Positions 24,801-35,575 of a stretch of DNA of 64,000 bases are shown one piece after another. Each line of letters begins with the position of its first letter. The stretch's first letter is position 1. Under the pieces are notes generated by a model. The model did no database searches and was not told the DNA's origin. It saw only the letters and a program-made list of their open reading frames with translations. Position numbers and translations under genes: made by a program. The DNA lies in assembly GCF_036370855.1 (NCBI RefSeq), contig NC_088100.1, forward strand, positions 34,856,563 through 34,920,562, written 5' to 3'. The DNA is from Dromaius novaehollandiae (Eukaryota; Chordata; Aves; Casuariiformes; Dromaiidae).

Positions 24801-25454
24801 CAGTTCTTTGGCATTCAGGTCTATTGCTGTTATTTTGTCTCTCGATCGTCATTATCATGAGGGTTTTTTGGTGCATAGTAAAACCAAAGTGCAAGTGTAA
24901 GATCTAGAGAAACTTTTGTTGTTGTTGAAGTGCCTTTTAACATATGCTCAACAGTATGTATTAGCTATTCACATTTTCCATGAAATGATTTTGAATTTTA
25001 AAATCAGCATGTTAGTAAGTCAAATGAATCAGAATTTGAGATTCAGCAGTACATCTACAACCAAAATTGCAAGGAAAAACTAAAAAAGCTGCACCTGAAA
25101 TCTTTCAAGCCTCTCATTTTAAGATCTTGCTAAGGTAGCAACACTTGCTGTAAAAAATCAAACAACAATTCTTTGTTATACTAGGTTGAAAATATATTTT
25201 CCAGAACATTTCTTAAGGCCCTACATAGGTAGACCAAAATTTGTCTTGACATTTAAAATGTATAATAAAATGATTCCATATTTTATATATTTCAGAATAC
25301 CTTCATTTTTTAATTATTCATATCAGTGACATTGAAAGTACAATATTTTGGAAGGCTTTATTTAATTGCAAATCTTAGTTGTACAATCAGACCAGGAGTT
25401 CACGCAAAACTGATCAGTTTCAAACTCTGTAACTGAATAACAAGTCTATTACTG

Positions 25455-25467
25455 AAAAAAAAAAAAA
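25455..25467. repeat. A13 homopolymer
   Basis: Thirteen consecutive A, with no adjoining retroposed sequence that I recognise. Confidence 0.95.
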
Positions 25468-28400
25468 CCCTCTGTGTGAGCAATGCAAGCCTGTTTACAT
25501 GCCTTTTTCATGCAGAAATTAGTGGTAAGCATATCCAGGTTTTCCATCTCATGCCATGGATTCACAACAAAAAAAACAATTTGGTATTTCTCAAGACATT
25601 GCATAGTTTTAACCTAAACCAAAAGTTCCTAAGGACACTATACTCCTTACACATTCTCAATGGAAAAGCACAAGTCAGAAGGAAAATATTTTTCTTAGGG
25701 AGGGCTACATCTCTGTCCAATTTTAAGGAAGGCTTGGGTGACCTGAAATTTCCAGTGAAGGAGTTGCTGACGGCGATAGCACAGCTGATGCAAATGTTAA
25801 TTTTATACCAGAGTTTTGAGAACATTTGATACATACTATTTTGGAGTCAAGAGGCATATTTGCTTCAGGCTTTTGTACATTCATGTTGCTATCAGATATG
25901 CTGATACATAGGCCTGTTCTTGTCTCCTTGGCTACTTTTTTGAATGCATCTATTTAAATTAATTCTATAATTCTCATTGATTTCAACAGTACATGATCAG
26001 GCACTGATGCTGGTAAAGTATGAAAGGAATCTGGGACAAATGCTCTATCACAGCAAGATTTCTTTGTACAAATCAGTCTAAAATAGGACAGTGCATAGAT
26101 CTGAAAAATAAAAAAATCTACTCACATGTAACAGGGACTGAATTAGAAGATAGGCATGGTCAATAACTGAGGGTGATGCATAAATATCCCACCCCAGCCA
26201 TAGTACTGGGACACGCTACAGCACAGGGATACTTATTTGTGGTTTCATCTCTACCCATGCATGAAGGTCAAGGAAGTGACTAATTAACCCTTTTTCTCCA
26301 GCTATTTAACACTTAGTCCCTACAAATAGACTGAGAGAGGCAAGAAGGGTAAGACAAATCCTTCCCTCCTCAATGCCCAGCAGTGTCAGGCAGCGGTCAA
26401 ACAACCCATGCAGAAATGCTGTGACACTGAGGGTAATTCCTTCCCACTGCCTCTGCCAGCTGTTTGTTATCACGCCTGCGCTGGAAGTAGTCGCTCCCAC
26501 AGCAGGGTCAGTGGAAGGAATTGTCTCATTTGCTTCAGCCAGATAAAGAGGCAGCTGCTTTTTTTTACTCAGCCTTCAGAAGCAGGTTCAACTTAGGAAA
26601 TGAATTTTTCTCTGAAGTGGGTGTAAAGTGTTCACACTACTTTTTCTGTGGGTTCATTTGCAATGGGGCTTATTTCCAGCAGAGATGTGATTGAAAAAAC
26701 CCAAATAACTGACGGTTCAGAGCACAGGCACAATATTAACCACTGTGCTTAATTTTTGCAGTGATTTTTGACCATGGCCTTACTGGCAGCATCAGTCTTA
26801 GACTATAGTATCAGAAGGTAAGCATTGTAAAACCTACTGTAAAATGGTGGAAAGAAAAAATCTTAGAAATCAGAGACTTCTCTTTGTGGCACTCATTGCA
26901 AACCTTATTGCTTCTGGCTTTGCACCATTAAGAATTGAAATATTAAGGATAATTTAAAATTTCAGAATATGTGCCCCAAAAGAAGTGCATAACGTAATAA
27001 AAATATACCTCCTTTGATTACTATACAAACAGGCATCAAATAGTGTTGTCACCATGATCATTCCTTCAGTGATTAAGTGTTTCTAGGCACATACTGGAAA
27101 GAATATGAATTGCAACTTATCTATGATTTATGAACCGTAACAAGTGTTCATTCTATTATACTACCAATAATAAAGATATATTGCATATATACATCCTGAT
27201 ATATATATCCTGGTAATAAAGATACATAGCACAATAAATTACTGACCTTTAAAATGATCATTCCTGGGAAGGGATATGCCTATGGTATTAATATTTGCAT
27301 GAGAAGTTTACAGTAGTCTATTGAATTTTTGCTCTAGTGGAGATTAGATAGGTAAAAACAGTAGGAGTGAATGAGCTGCTAGCAAAGACCTGCTCAATGT
27401 AGGAGCGAGAGTGGGAGAAAGGGACTCACAGCTCCTGGCTCTCACAGTTTCATGCCTAGACAGGCCATTTGGTTACATCTTTTTCTGCAGGTTTGGCTAC
27501 TAGGCCACCATATGAAAAACTGTTTTGCAGTAAAACCATTCCCAGTCTAGTGGGATTTTCATTTTTGTTTCTTGTTTCTGAATTCTCCTTTCTGTTTTTA
27601 CAAATTCCATAATTTTCCCATTTGCCAAAATGGGCATTACAGTATATAGATTACAGAAACTTTTTAATATTAATTTAAGTGCACAGCATCTGGAAAACAT
27701 GGTCTATTTCTAGTCTGTGATTATTTTACTTCCAGAAAATCACAGAAACCAAAAACCTCAGTGATGAGTTTAGAAAGATGCAACAACAGAGACTTGAAGC
27801 ATGACAAATTTAAGGGGGGAAAATTCAGCTGTGCAGCCCCTACATAAAGAAAGAATTAAATTTTCCCAAGAATTCCTTGAAGACTGCAGGAAAGGAGGGG
27901 TTTTAATCCACGCACTAGCTTGCATGGGACCTTGAGACTTGCACTGGCAAGTGTTGTTACTGTGTTTCCAAAGCTCAATAATATTTCCATTAAACAGGAG
28001 GATTTTCTTTTTTAACAAAAACCTGGAAATTTGTAAAACTACTGAATTTGCCATGTAATGAAATGGCTCCTCCATACTTTATAAATATAGCAACAAAATT
28101 ATACTATATATCAGGAAGCGCCAAACACTAATTTTTTGTGCCCCCTAAAGTTTCTCACTGTCTTGAAAAGTTCACATCAGTAAAAATGTGAATGCCTGTA
28201 ATTATTACTAGTATCAGAGTATGCCTAATTCATAATTACGTACTTTGTGCATCGTAACAATTTACAAGCCCTCTATTCATTAGCAATTTGAAAAGAACTT
28301 TCAGAGGGTCTAGTTGATAAATTTCAGTTAGACTAAAAATGCCTTGGAAGGCCTGTTACGTATTGTGGTATTTATGCGGACATCAAAGCTTTAGTTGTTT

Positions 28401-28969
28401 GGACAAGGAAAACTCAGGTCATCTGACCATTCAGAGTATTTGGGAAGAGTTCTGCTTATTTCAACCTAGAATTTTACTTTAAATGGACATCTCAGTTACC
28501 AAAAGAATTTTCCATTTTGATCATCCATCATCTATTGTGTCCATAACTTGCAATCTGAAAAACCTTTATTTTTCTTTTTTGCAATGCAAAATGCATTTAT
28601 GCTTTGCTGCATAGATGGAATAATAATGAAGAAAATCTTGCACTGTCATTTTCTGCTTTAGTTTTCAAGAACAAAAGCTCATAAATACTATTAGAGTTTA
28701 GAATAAGTTCAGATATTTTAAACCTTGGGAAATGAGTAGGCTTAGAATTTTTCCAGTCCATTTGATAATGATCTGAATAGTTCATTTCTAACCTATGTGG
28801 ACAAGTTGTATGTGAATTTGACTCTCCTTTCCATCTTTGCAATGGTCTTTCCGATTGACTGCTGCTCCTTCAAAGCCGGTCGTGGCCTTTGCCAGAGAAG
28901 AAAGCAGACTGACAGACCTAGGGTTTATCCCTAAATAAGCTGTTAAACCAGCAAACTGTTAAAAAAAAA

Positions 28970-29002
28970 CCCTAACCCCCCCCCAAAAAACCCCAAACCC
29001 CC
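28970..29002 (-). repeat. C-rich telomere-like tract, G-quadruplex motif
   Basis: The plus strand carries C-tracts of 3, 9, 4 and 5 separated by TAA, six A and AAA, after a run of nine A. On the minus strand this gives four G-tracts with loops of 3, 6 and 3 bases, which fits the G(3+)N(1-7) quadruplex rule. One CCCTAA telomere-type unit is present, but this is not a true (TTAGGG)n array. Confidence 0.8.
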
Positions 29003-29528
29003 AAGCTGAGTCAAAAGTCCGTCATCTACTAATCAGCTAGGTGCTAATTATTATTACACAAAACTGCATTAAAAATTGCAATTCCATTGCAATGTTTTCT
29101 GGGATAAAACCATGTTTTTCATTTTAACAGGTCATGTGCTTTTATTATCAACCTGGCTGAGGAAAATGAAAGATAGATCATTACTACTTGTGCAAAATCA
29201 AAGATGGATCATTACGACTTCTGCAGTGGCTGTCTGATCCCAAATCCTTGAAAATCAAGAGAATTTTTATTTGAACACTGAAGTAACCAAACCTTAGTCT
29301 TCCATGACCAGTTGTTCTTTCCTGGTGACTCCATGTTAGACACATCTGTGTGACTGCCTGTTGTAAAGAAGGCCTAATCTCATAATGAATATGAGCACAC
29401 ATGACTTTAGTTGCATCTTTATAAAAATGCAAACATGTAAAGGGACAAGTAAAATAGACCAAATCTTATTTCAGACTAAGGGGCAGGAAGATGTGAACAG
29501 CGTGATCTGTGATATGTGGGCATTCAGA
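29003..29528. other. Unassigned DNA
   Basis: No feature is recognised. A short direct repeat of about 20 bp, 'atggatcattac/atagatcattac', occurs near 29170-29215. Confidence 0.45.
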
Positions 29529-29591
29529 CACCCTATAAATGCTGAGGGAACATATTTCAGCCACCCTATAAATGCTGAAGGAACATATTTG
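29529..29591. repeat. 33-bp tandem duplication
   Basis: The unit beginning caccctataaatgctgag at 29529 is repeated from 29562 with one clear substitution (gagggaac versus gaaggaac). The period of 33 keeps any reading frame. Confidence 0.85.
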
Positions 29592-30949
29592 CTTTTGCTC
29601 AGTAACCATTAGATTTACCTACGTGCTCTTCTTGATGTGCTGTGCTGTGATGTGACTAGATGTTTGTTCTGAAGTGACAAAGCAGACCCTGATTATCCAT
29701 TGCTCTACTGCCATATTTGCAGCCAAGAACAGAGGGAACACTATAATGGTCCAACAAGGTGCAGAAATTTATCCTTTTCCCCCTTTTCTGCTATTCCATG
29801 GAACTGACAGGGGTCCAAGGATGGATTCCCAAGGGCCACAAACTTGGCAAACTATTATTAGGTGTCTTAAGGGCCTCCCTCATCACACCACCTTGTGTCC
29901 TTGCTACTCACTTCCACTGGCAGCCGCTGTAGAGCTGAGAGACAATTTGCATTTGTCCATTTCTCCTCGACTCTGTTTCTAAGGAGACAAAACACCTGGT
30001 ATGTATGTGGTGTCTAAAGCAACACCGATGCTCTACTTACTTTAATTCTTTTCTGGTTGTGATTTCAGAGAAAATAAGCCGCTTGCAGTGTCATCAACCA
30101 CTTCTATATCTAAGATGGTGAAAGGCAAAACTTGTCACACAGCCAACTTCTCAGGTTCCAAAACATTTATTTGGATTATTTCTAACTTGCTGTTGAAATG
30201 TATCTGTCAGCAGCACTCCACTACCATTATTTTATCTGCTCTCTGTGCGTGGTTTCTTGGAATGAATACAGTTGCTTTGTGGGAGGTTAAAATAAAGCAA
30301 CTATTTTTTATCTTTTCAGGTAAATAATTTTGTGTTATGTCTTACCTAACCAACATCAGGCTTTACACTAGCACAGTTTCCTATTCTTTTCCATCACAAC
30401 ATTTCCAGAATTCTTCCCTGAATCTTGGGGAGAAAAAAAGAAGAAAAATTAAAAAGCACAAGCCCATATAACTGCCCTACGTCATGACTTATACTTTCAC
30501 TTGGACCATGCTTGGAAGCGGAAAAGTTACTGACAGAATATTCTGAAGTTTTCTGTATGCTTCCTGTCTATCTTTGCCCTTTGTTTATTTCCCTGCACTT
30601 TCTCACTCTTTTCTCCATTCTCTGCTTTCCCTCAAACCCTGTACTTTATGACACTATTAGGATTGTGTTTAGGCTGCTACATAAAGTCTTACAGTGAAGT
30701 CTACTTGTGATTGCTGAGTTGTCCAGCATAGGTTGGTCACTGAATGGCTTTTGAATCCTGCAGACCGGTACTATCATTCTGGTCAGCTAGATGACAATTT
30801 TGCTCTTCTCCTTCAAAATTTCTACCTAGCTCTGTGAAGTCTCTCACTGCCTCTGTTAGTCACCCACCACCATCCTGCGGAGCATGAGAAATCGATAGCA
30901 TCCTCCCTTAATTTTACCAAGTTTGCTTCTGAATATAGGGTAGGAGTTG

Positions 30950-30954
<5 letters not shown>
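29592..30954. other. Unassigned DNA
   Basis: No element is recognised. The 102-codon frame at 29674-29982 shows no domain. Confidence 0.45.

Positions 30955-30988
<34 letters not shown>
30955..30988. repeat. T34 homopolymer
   Basis: Thirty-four consecutive T, the longest homopolymer in the window. No SINE or processed transcript is recognisable next to it. The length may be unreliable in assembly. Confidence 0.95.
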
Positions 30989-30989
<1 letters not shown>

Positions 30990-31137
30990 GTAATCTAATG
31001 GGTAGCACGACTCCTCAGATGGCAGGAGACTGCAGTCTGGGTTCTTGTCCTGAACAATACTGAGAGACAGCGGTCATAACTGAAACAGAGAAGGGTCTAG
31101 CTGGGAGATGTGGGAAAAAAAATCACTGTGAGCATAA

Positions 31138-31270
31138 TTAAGCCCTGGAACAGGTTGCCCAGTGAGGCTGTGTCAAGCATTTGGGGATCTTTCTGGCTAA
31201 GTGGATAAACACTGAGTTAATCTACTTGCAGTCGTGATTAAGTAGGCCTGGAAAGTGCCATCAGATCAGT
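31138..31270 (+). mobile_element. CR1 LINE 3' fragment
   Basis: 'ccctggaacaggttgcccagtgaggctgtg' is the conserved HWNRLPREV coding end of CR1 ORF2 at DNA level. The following stretch keeps the 3'UTR spacing only loosely (tttggggatctttctggctaagtgg, then aatctacttgc). The 3' tip is not preserved. Confidence 0.75.
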
Positions 31271-32554
31271 TTGAGATGGAGGAGTCCCACATTAGGCAAC
31301 ATTTAAATAAGCTCACGGTTTTCTACATTTTATTACCATAGAATCAAAAAGTGCTAAGAGCAAAAAATGAATGAATATTTCTGATTTCATATGCCTTGTG
31401 ATTTTTATCTGATGTCAGAATGTATCCTGAAATAAACATGTCTATACAGAAATTAAACACATTTTGGAAAATTCCTGGAAATTTTACCAAAATATGTTGT
31501 TGATTTCTGGTGTCCCACACATAAAGCCATGTCATATAAGACTTTCTTTTCACATTATTGTATGACTAATGACAGATTGAATTCATTTTGGGGTCACATA
31601 CTGAACTTGTTTAGTGGTATGGCAGGCTGCTTATATATAAATCAATTATGCACAAATGGGGGATATTTCTGGTTAAAGTAAGGAATCGAAGGAAGAAATA
31701 TAATTGTGAAATAAAGGAAAAAGAAACATTCAAATGAAAAACAAAAAAATACAAAATATTGGATAAAATAAATACATCTACTATCTAGACCAGTGAGTGC
31801 CTTTTCACAAGATGTCAAATGATCCATGATCTGTTCCACACTGCATGTAATTTTATTAAAAGAACCCAGATCTTCCTATTCTTTGTTTACAAATGTCTTT
31901 GTGACTTCATGATTTCTCCCAGATTGATTGGGAAACACTGATTGTCCATTTTTAGGAACATTAAGTCTCGGGCTATGTTCCAGTAAATTAAACAGTCAGA
32001 CTGTTCACTGGCACATAGCTGTCCACATCGATAAATTGGTAGCCCAGTTCGGTCCAGTCCAGTTAAGTCTCTAATGCCTGGATACATGTCAGGGTTTAGC
32101 ACAGGGCATGGATTGTTTTCAAAGGCAGTGTGGAGGTGGCCTATCCTGTTTTGGCAGGTAAGAAAGTTCAGCTGTATGGAAGAGAGTTAAGTTATGCCAG
32201 CTGGCCTGAGAGCAGAGAATGGCTCCTGAAAAATGTTATTTATTTGTTTAGATGTGCTGTAGCATTCCTGGCACTAATGAGGGTTTGGCTCCTGGCTGTG
32301 CAGCAGGGATCTGGAAACTTTGTGAAAGCTAGCTGTGACTTTTGGTGTTTCCCTGTTTTCAGACGCAAAACTGGACTCTAGGCCAGGTCCAAATGCTTGG
32401 GCTCTGTGATTCCCAAGTAGCCTAAACTGCCCCCAGTCAGATTCTGGGAGTTTCTTTCAACTAACAGTTCAGTGAAGCTAATATTAATGAAACTGCTGCT
32501 TTAGCACTAGGTCTTCTGATTTCACTGAAGACCTGAGGCTCTAGCACGCTGCCT
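31271..32554. other. Unassigned DNA
   Basis: No recognised feature. It is AT-rich near 31350-31780 with weak chance frames. Confidence 0.45.
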
Positions 32555-32601
32555 TTTTATTTATTTATTTATTTATACTCTTTTTTTTTTTTTTTTTTTT
32601 T
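32555..32601. repeat. (TTTA)n followed by T21
   Basis: About five TTTA units (32555-32576), then TACTC, then 21 T (32581-32601). It reads as a decayed A-rich tail on the minus strand, but no SINE or LINE body can be seen beside it. Confidence 0.9.
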
Positions 32602-33879
32602 AATTGGTGTCAGGCCTAATTTCTGTGAATGGAAATTAGGTTGCTTTTCAAACAGCTTGAATGCTGAGGAATTGTAATGAGCCACACATGTCTCACAATA
32701 CAGATTTTCTTCTCTGACTGGAAGAATGTCACTCCAGACCAGCTGATAAGTATATTTATTTGCTTCAAAGTCACATTGAGCAAACACTTCAAAAGTATAA
32801 TTTGAAATGTTTTATTTCCATGAATGCATTTCCAGAATAAATGTTTATTAAGATCAAGGGTTAAACAGTGAAAAGAATATAGAGAAATGTAGGTCCCTAT
32901 GGTCCAGGAACCTGCACTTCTCCAGAATTATTCTTTCTCCTTGGCCAGTCCATTGAGAGCTCCCCCTTCACAAATATACCATTTCCCAGAAAAGGAATGA
33001 GAAAGGGGGAGAAATGCAGCCAAAATGAACTCAGTTTTATTTTATTGAGTATTTCTAGAAAATATTTTGTGATATTTGTTCAGCTCTATTAAATCATCCA
33101 GTCCATTTTATTGACACTGAAGGCTATCCATATGATCTGTAGACCTGCACTGGCTTCAACAGAGCTATTCTCGATTTTATCAGCTGAGGATCAAGCCTCA
33201 GGAATTAATGCACTGTCGAGCATATCATTGAATGCTCTCTGTGATGCTTTTCTAGGGGTCTGTAGCAGAGTGAAAAGAGTTATATGTTGATAATCAGTCT
33301 AAATTGTCCCTTTGTTTCTTTTACCCCCACTGGTCTTTGTTGTGCTCCTTACCAAAGCCGTGATACTGTATGTGCAGCCCTCCGTCCTTGGTATTTATTC
33401 AGGTTAATGACATGCTCTCATTTACCTAGTGTACTTAATCTGCCGTATTGTTCTTCCTCTTTAAATTTACTCCTTCCTAACACCTGAACACTTTTTCAGG
33501 CACTCTTCTCTCTTAATGGTTTTCCTGTGTCTCCTTCTTGTTCAGAAATGAAAACACCACAGGTGAAGAGAGGGACAGTGATTTCGTGCTTACAAGCTAC
33601 ACCGCACTCAGAGAAAGGACTGCAACTGATGCTGCGCTTAGTTTTGTTTTTTTTTTGTTTTCTAGCCCAAATAACAGAGAGTGCTGTCAGCTGGAACTGC
33701 GTAACACCAGCAAGATCTCTGGATGGGTGAAACCCAAGCTGATTTACTAGAGCTAAGCAGATTACAGCTCCCTGTGCTGCTTTGGTGACTCTGCAACCCA
33801 GGCAGAATTTGGGGGAGTTGCAACAAGGAATGACCTTTCCTACACACAGTGTCACAATTAATACTGTGATTTCTCTGCA
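32602..33879. other. Unassigned DNA
   Basis: Overlapping frames exist at 33496-33855 (minus) and 33527-33750 (plus), but none has a domain. No repeat is recognised. Confidence 0.45.
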
Positions 33880-33955
33880 GACCAGGTCTGAAACTCATCG
33901 AAGTCAGTGGGAATGTGTCAGGGACTGCAGTGGAATTTGAATCAGGCCCTAAATT
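33880..33955 (+). repeat. Possible ancient amniote repeat fragment
   Basis: 'tcgaagtcagtgggaatgtgtcaggg...tgaatcaggccctaaa' resembles the 'ttgacttcaatgggag...gatcaggccc' phrase of very old dispersed repeats in amniotes. It is short and I cannot fix its family or exact ends. Confidence 0.35.
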
Positions 33956-35085
33956 AGTCTTGAATATCCCCATTTGTTGATATTATAAGGACATAGAAAT
34001 GTAAATATTAAACTAGTCGAAAATCACTATTTCCTGTGTTATACAGAGATGAGTTACTGTCACAGATAACCTCAGTCTTCCAGGCTGGAGCCAGCTAAGC
34101 CCACAGCAAGGTTAAAGACTAGAATAAAGTCAGTGGCCTTCCAGCTAGTCCAGGGTAGGCATACCATAGCCTCTGAAGAAAACTGGGACATTTTTATGGG
34201 AGAAACAGATTAATGGCATATGTCAGACAAAGCAGACTGATATGTGTCCAAGCACAGAACAGAACAAAAGATGATCATAAATTTCTCTGAGTTTTTTTAC
34301 AATATTATTTTAGCAAGTGTGAAAAAGAATCCAACAGGGGAGGTGATTAATGCTGACATGTTCAGCAATGAGATTAAAACATATACCTTCTACTACTGTA
34401 GACACTGCCAGGGGCAGAATTTTTATTTTAGAGTAATAATCCAACCCTATTTTCACTAAGGGAAGTATAAAAAGCCAGAAGATAAGCTCTGCCCTACCTG
34501 ACTACTAAAGTGTCTAACTACCCCTTTTTCAGTGTGTAGATTTTCTGGGCTAATGACTCTATTTGATAATAGATAGGGGAGAAAAAGAAGAAAAGAAAGT
34601 CTGGCTGAAGGAAGCTCTTTCCTTCCTTTAGGTGTTGGATATTTGACTCTTGTGCCTCCTCTGGTCTTGGGTTCACAGATTTTTCACCAATGCTTACAAA
34701 TAATGGGGAAATCTTATGTTGCTATCACCTTCTTCAGTAGACTGCTTTTAAAATATTTACCACCATACGTATTTGTAAGGTGAGCATCCAGAGATGCCCA
34801 TGTTGGACTTTTTTTCTCTGTTTCATAGCATCTTCCTTGATAAACAAGAATTCAGTACTTTTAGCAACCAAAAACACTGTTGCACTGTGAAGCAAACTCT
34901 ACCCCTTTTCTAGCTGCCTGCATTTTTTTATTATTATTATATTTGCCTGATGCACCTCTAGGAGTAAAGTTAAGGTAGTATATTCGTTTCTGATAAACAA
35001 CTGTTCTGCTAGATTGCACACTTCCTGAAGAAATGCATGTGTTTAAAACTCTAATACAGCACAAGTAGCAGACTCACTGTTTGTT
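33956..35085. other. Unassigned DNA
   Basis: No feature is recognised. Confidence 0.45.
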
Positions 35086-35153
35086 CTTTTTTCTTTCTTT
35101 TTTTCTTTTTCTTTTCTTTTTTCTTTTCTTTTTTTTTTTTTTTTTTTTTTTTT
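35086..35153. repeat. 68-base pure polypyrimidine tract
   Basis: Only C and T over 68 bases, with CTTTT-type units giving way to a final T28-like run. Such tracts can form triplex or unwound DNA and are prone to length change. Confidence 0.9.
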
Positions 35154-35439
35154 GAAGTGGTAAATTATCTAATCTCTAATATATGCTTCAAGGCAGGAAA
35201 GAAATTTCAGTAAGAATAGTGCATGTACGTATGTACACACGAGCACTATGTAGCCACCTTAACTGAATATATAACACTTCCTCACAAAATCACACTAGGA
35301 TCAGATACTCTTTACTAGCAACCAGAAGAATAACAGCACAATAGTTAGAAGACTCTTCTGTTTATTGCAAAAAAACATTTTCCTTGTTCAGTCCTTCATC
35401 AACCCCAACCTAAGGAAGAGGCTAATCAATGGGACTGGT
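35154..35439. other. Unassigned DNA
   Basis: Nothing is recognised between the pyrimidine tract and the MIR-like fragment. Confidence 0.45.
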
Positions 35440-35575
35440 AAGATCCAGTTATATTTCTGGCAAGTCATTTCACTCTTCTGCCCTTTGGTTTCCGCACCTA
35501 TTCAGAAGGAATAAAGACTTTGTCTCTTAAGTGCCCTGTAATCTATGCATGAAAGGTTTGGTATAAATTTCTGCT
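35440..35575 (+). mobile_element. MIR/CORE-SINE-like fragment
   Basis: 'ctggcaagtcatttcactcttctgccctttggtttccgcacctattcagaagg' matches the MIR central domain (ggcaagtcacttaacctctctgtgcctcagtttcc-catctg). The end, 'gcatgaaaggtttggtataaa', fits the MIR-family 3' side. It is diverged and in plus orientation. Confidence 0.6.

Larger units (their letters stand above)
20091..28959. other. Long unassigned AT-rich stretch
   Basis: Nearly 9 kb without a recognised element apart from short homopolymers. A locally GC-richer piece at 23540-23760 and another at 23990-24100 have no recognisable coding or repeat identity. Short frames such as 22533-22844 minus and 25476-25829 plus have no domains. Confidence 0.5.
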
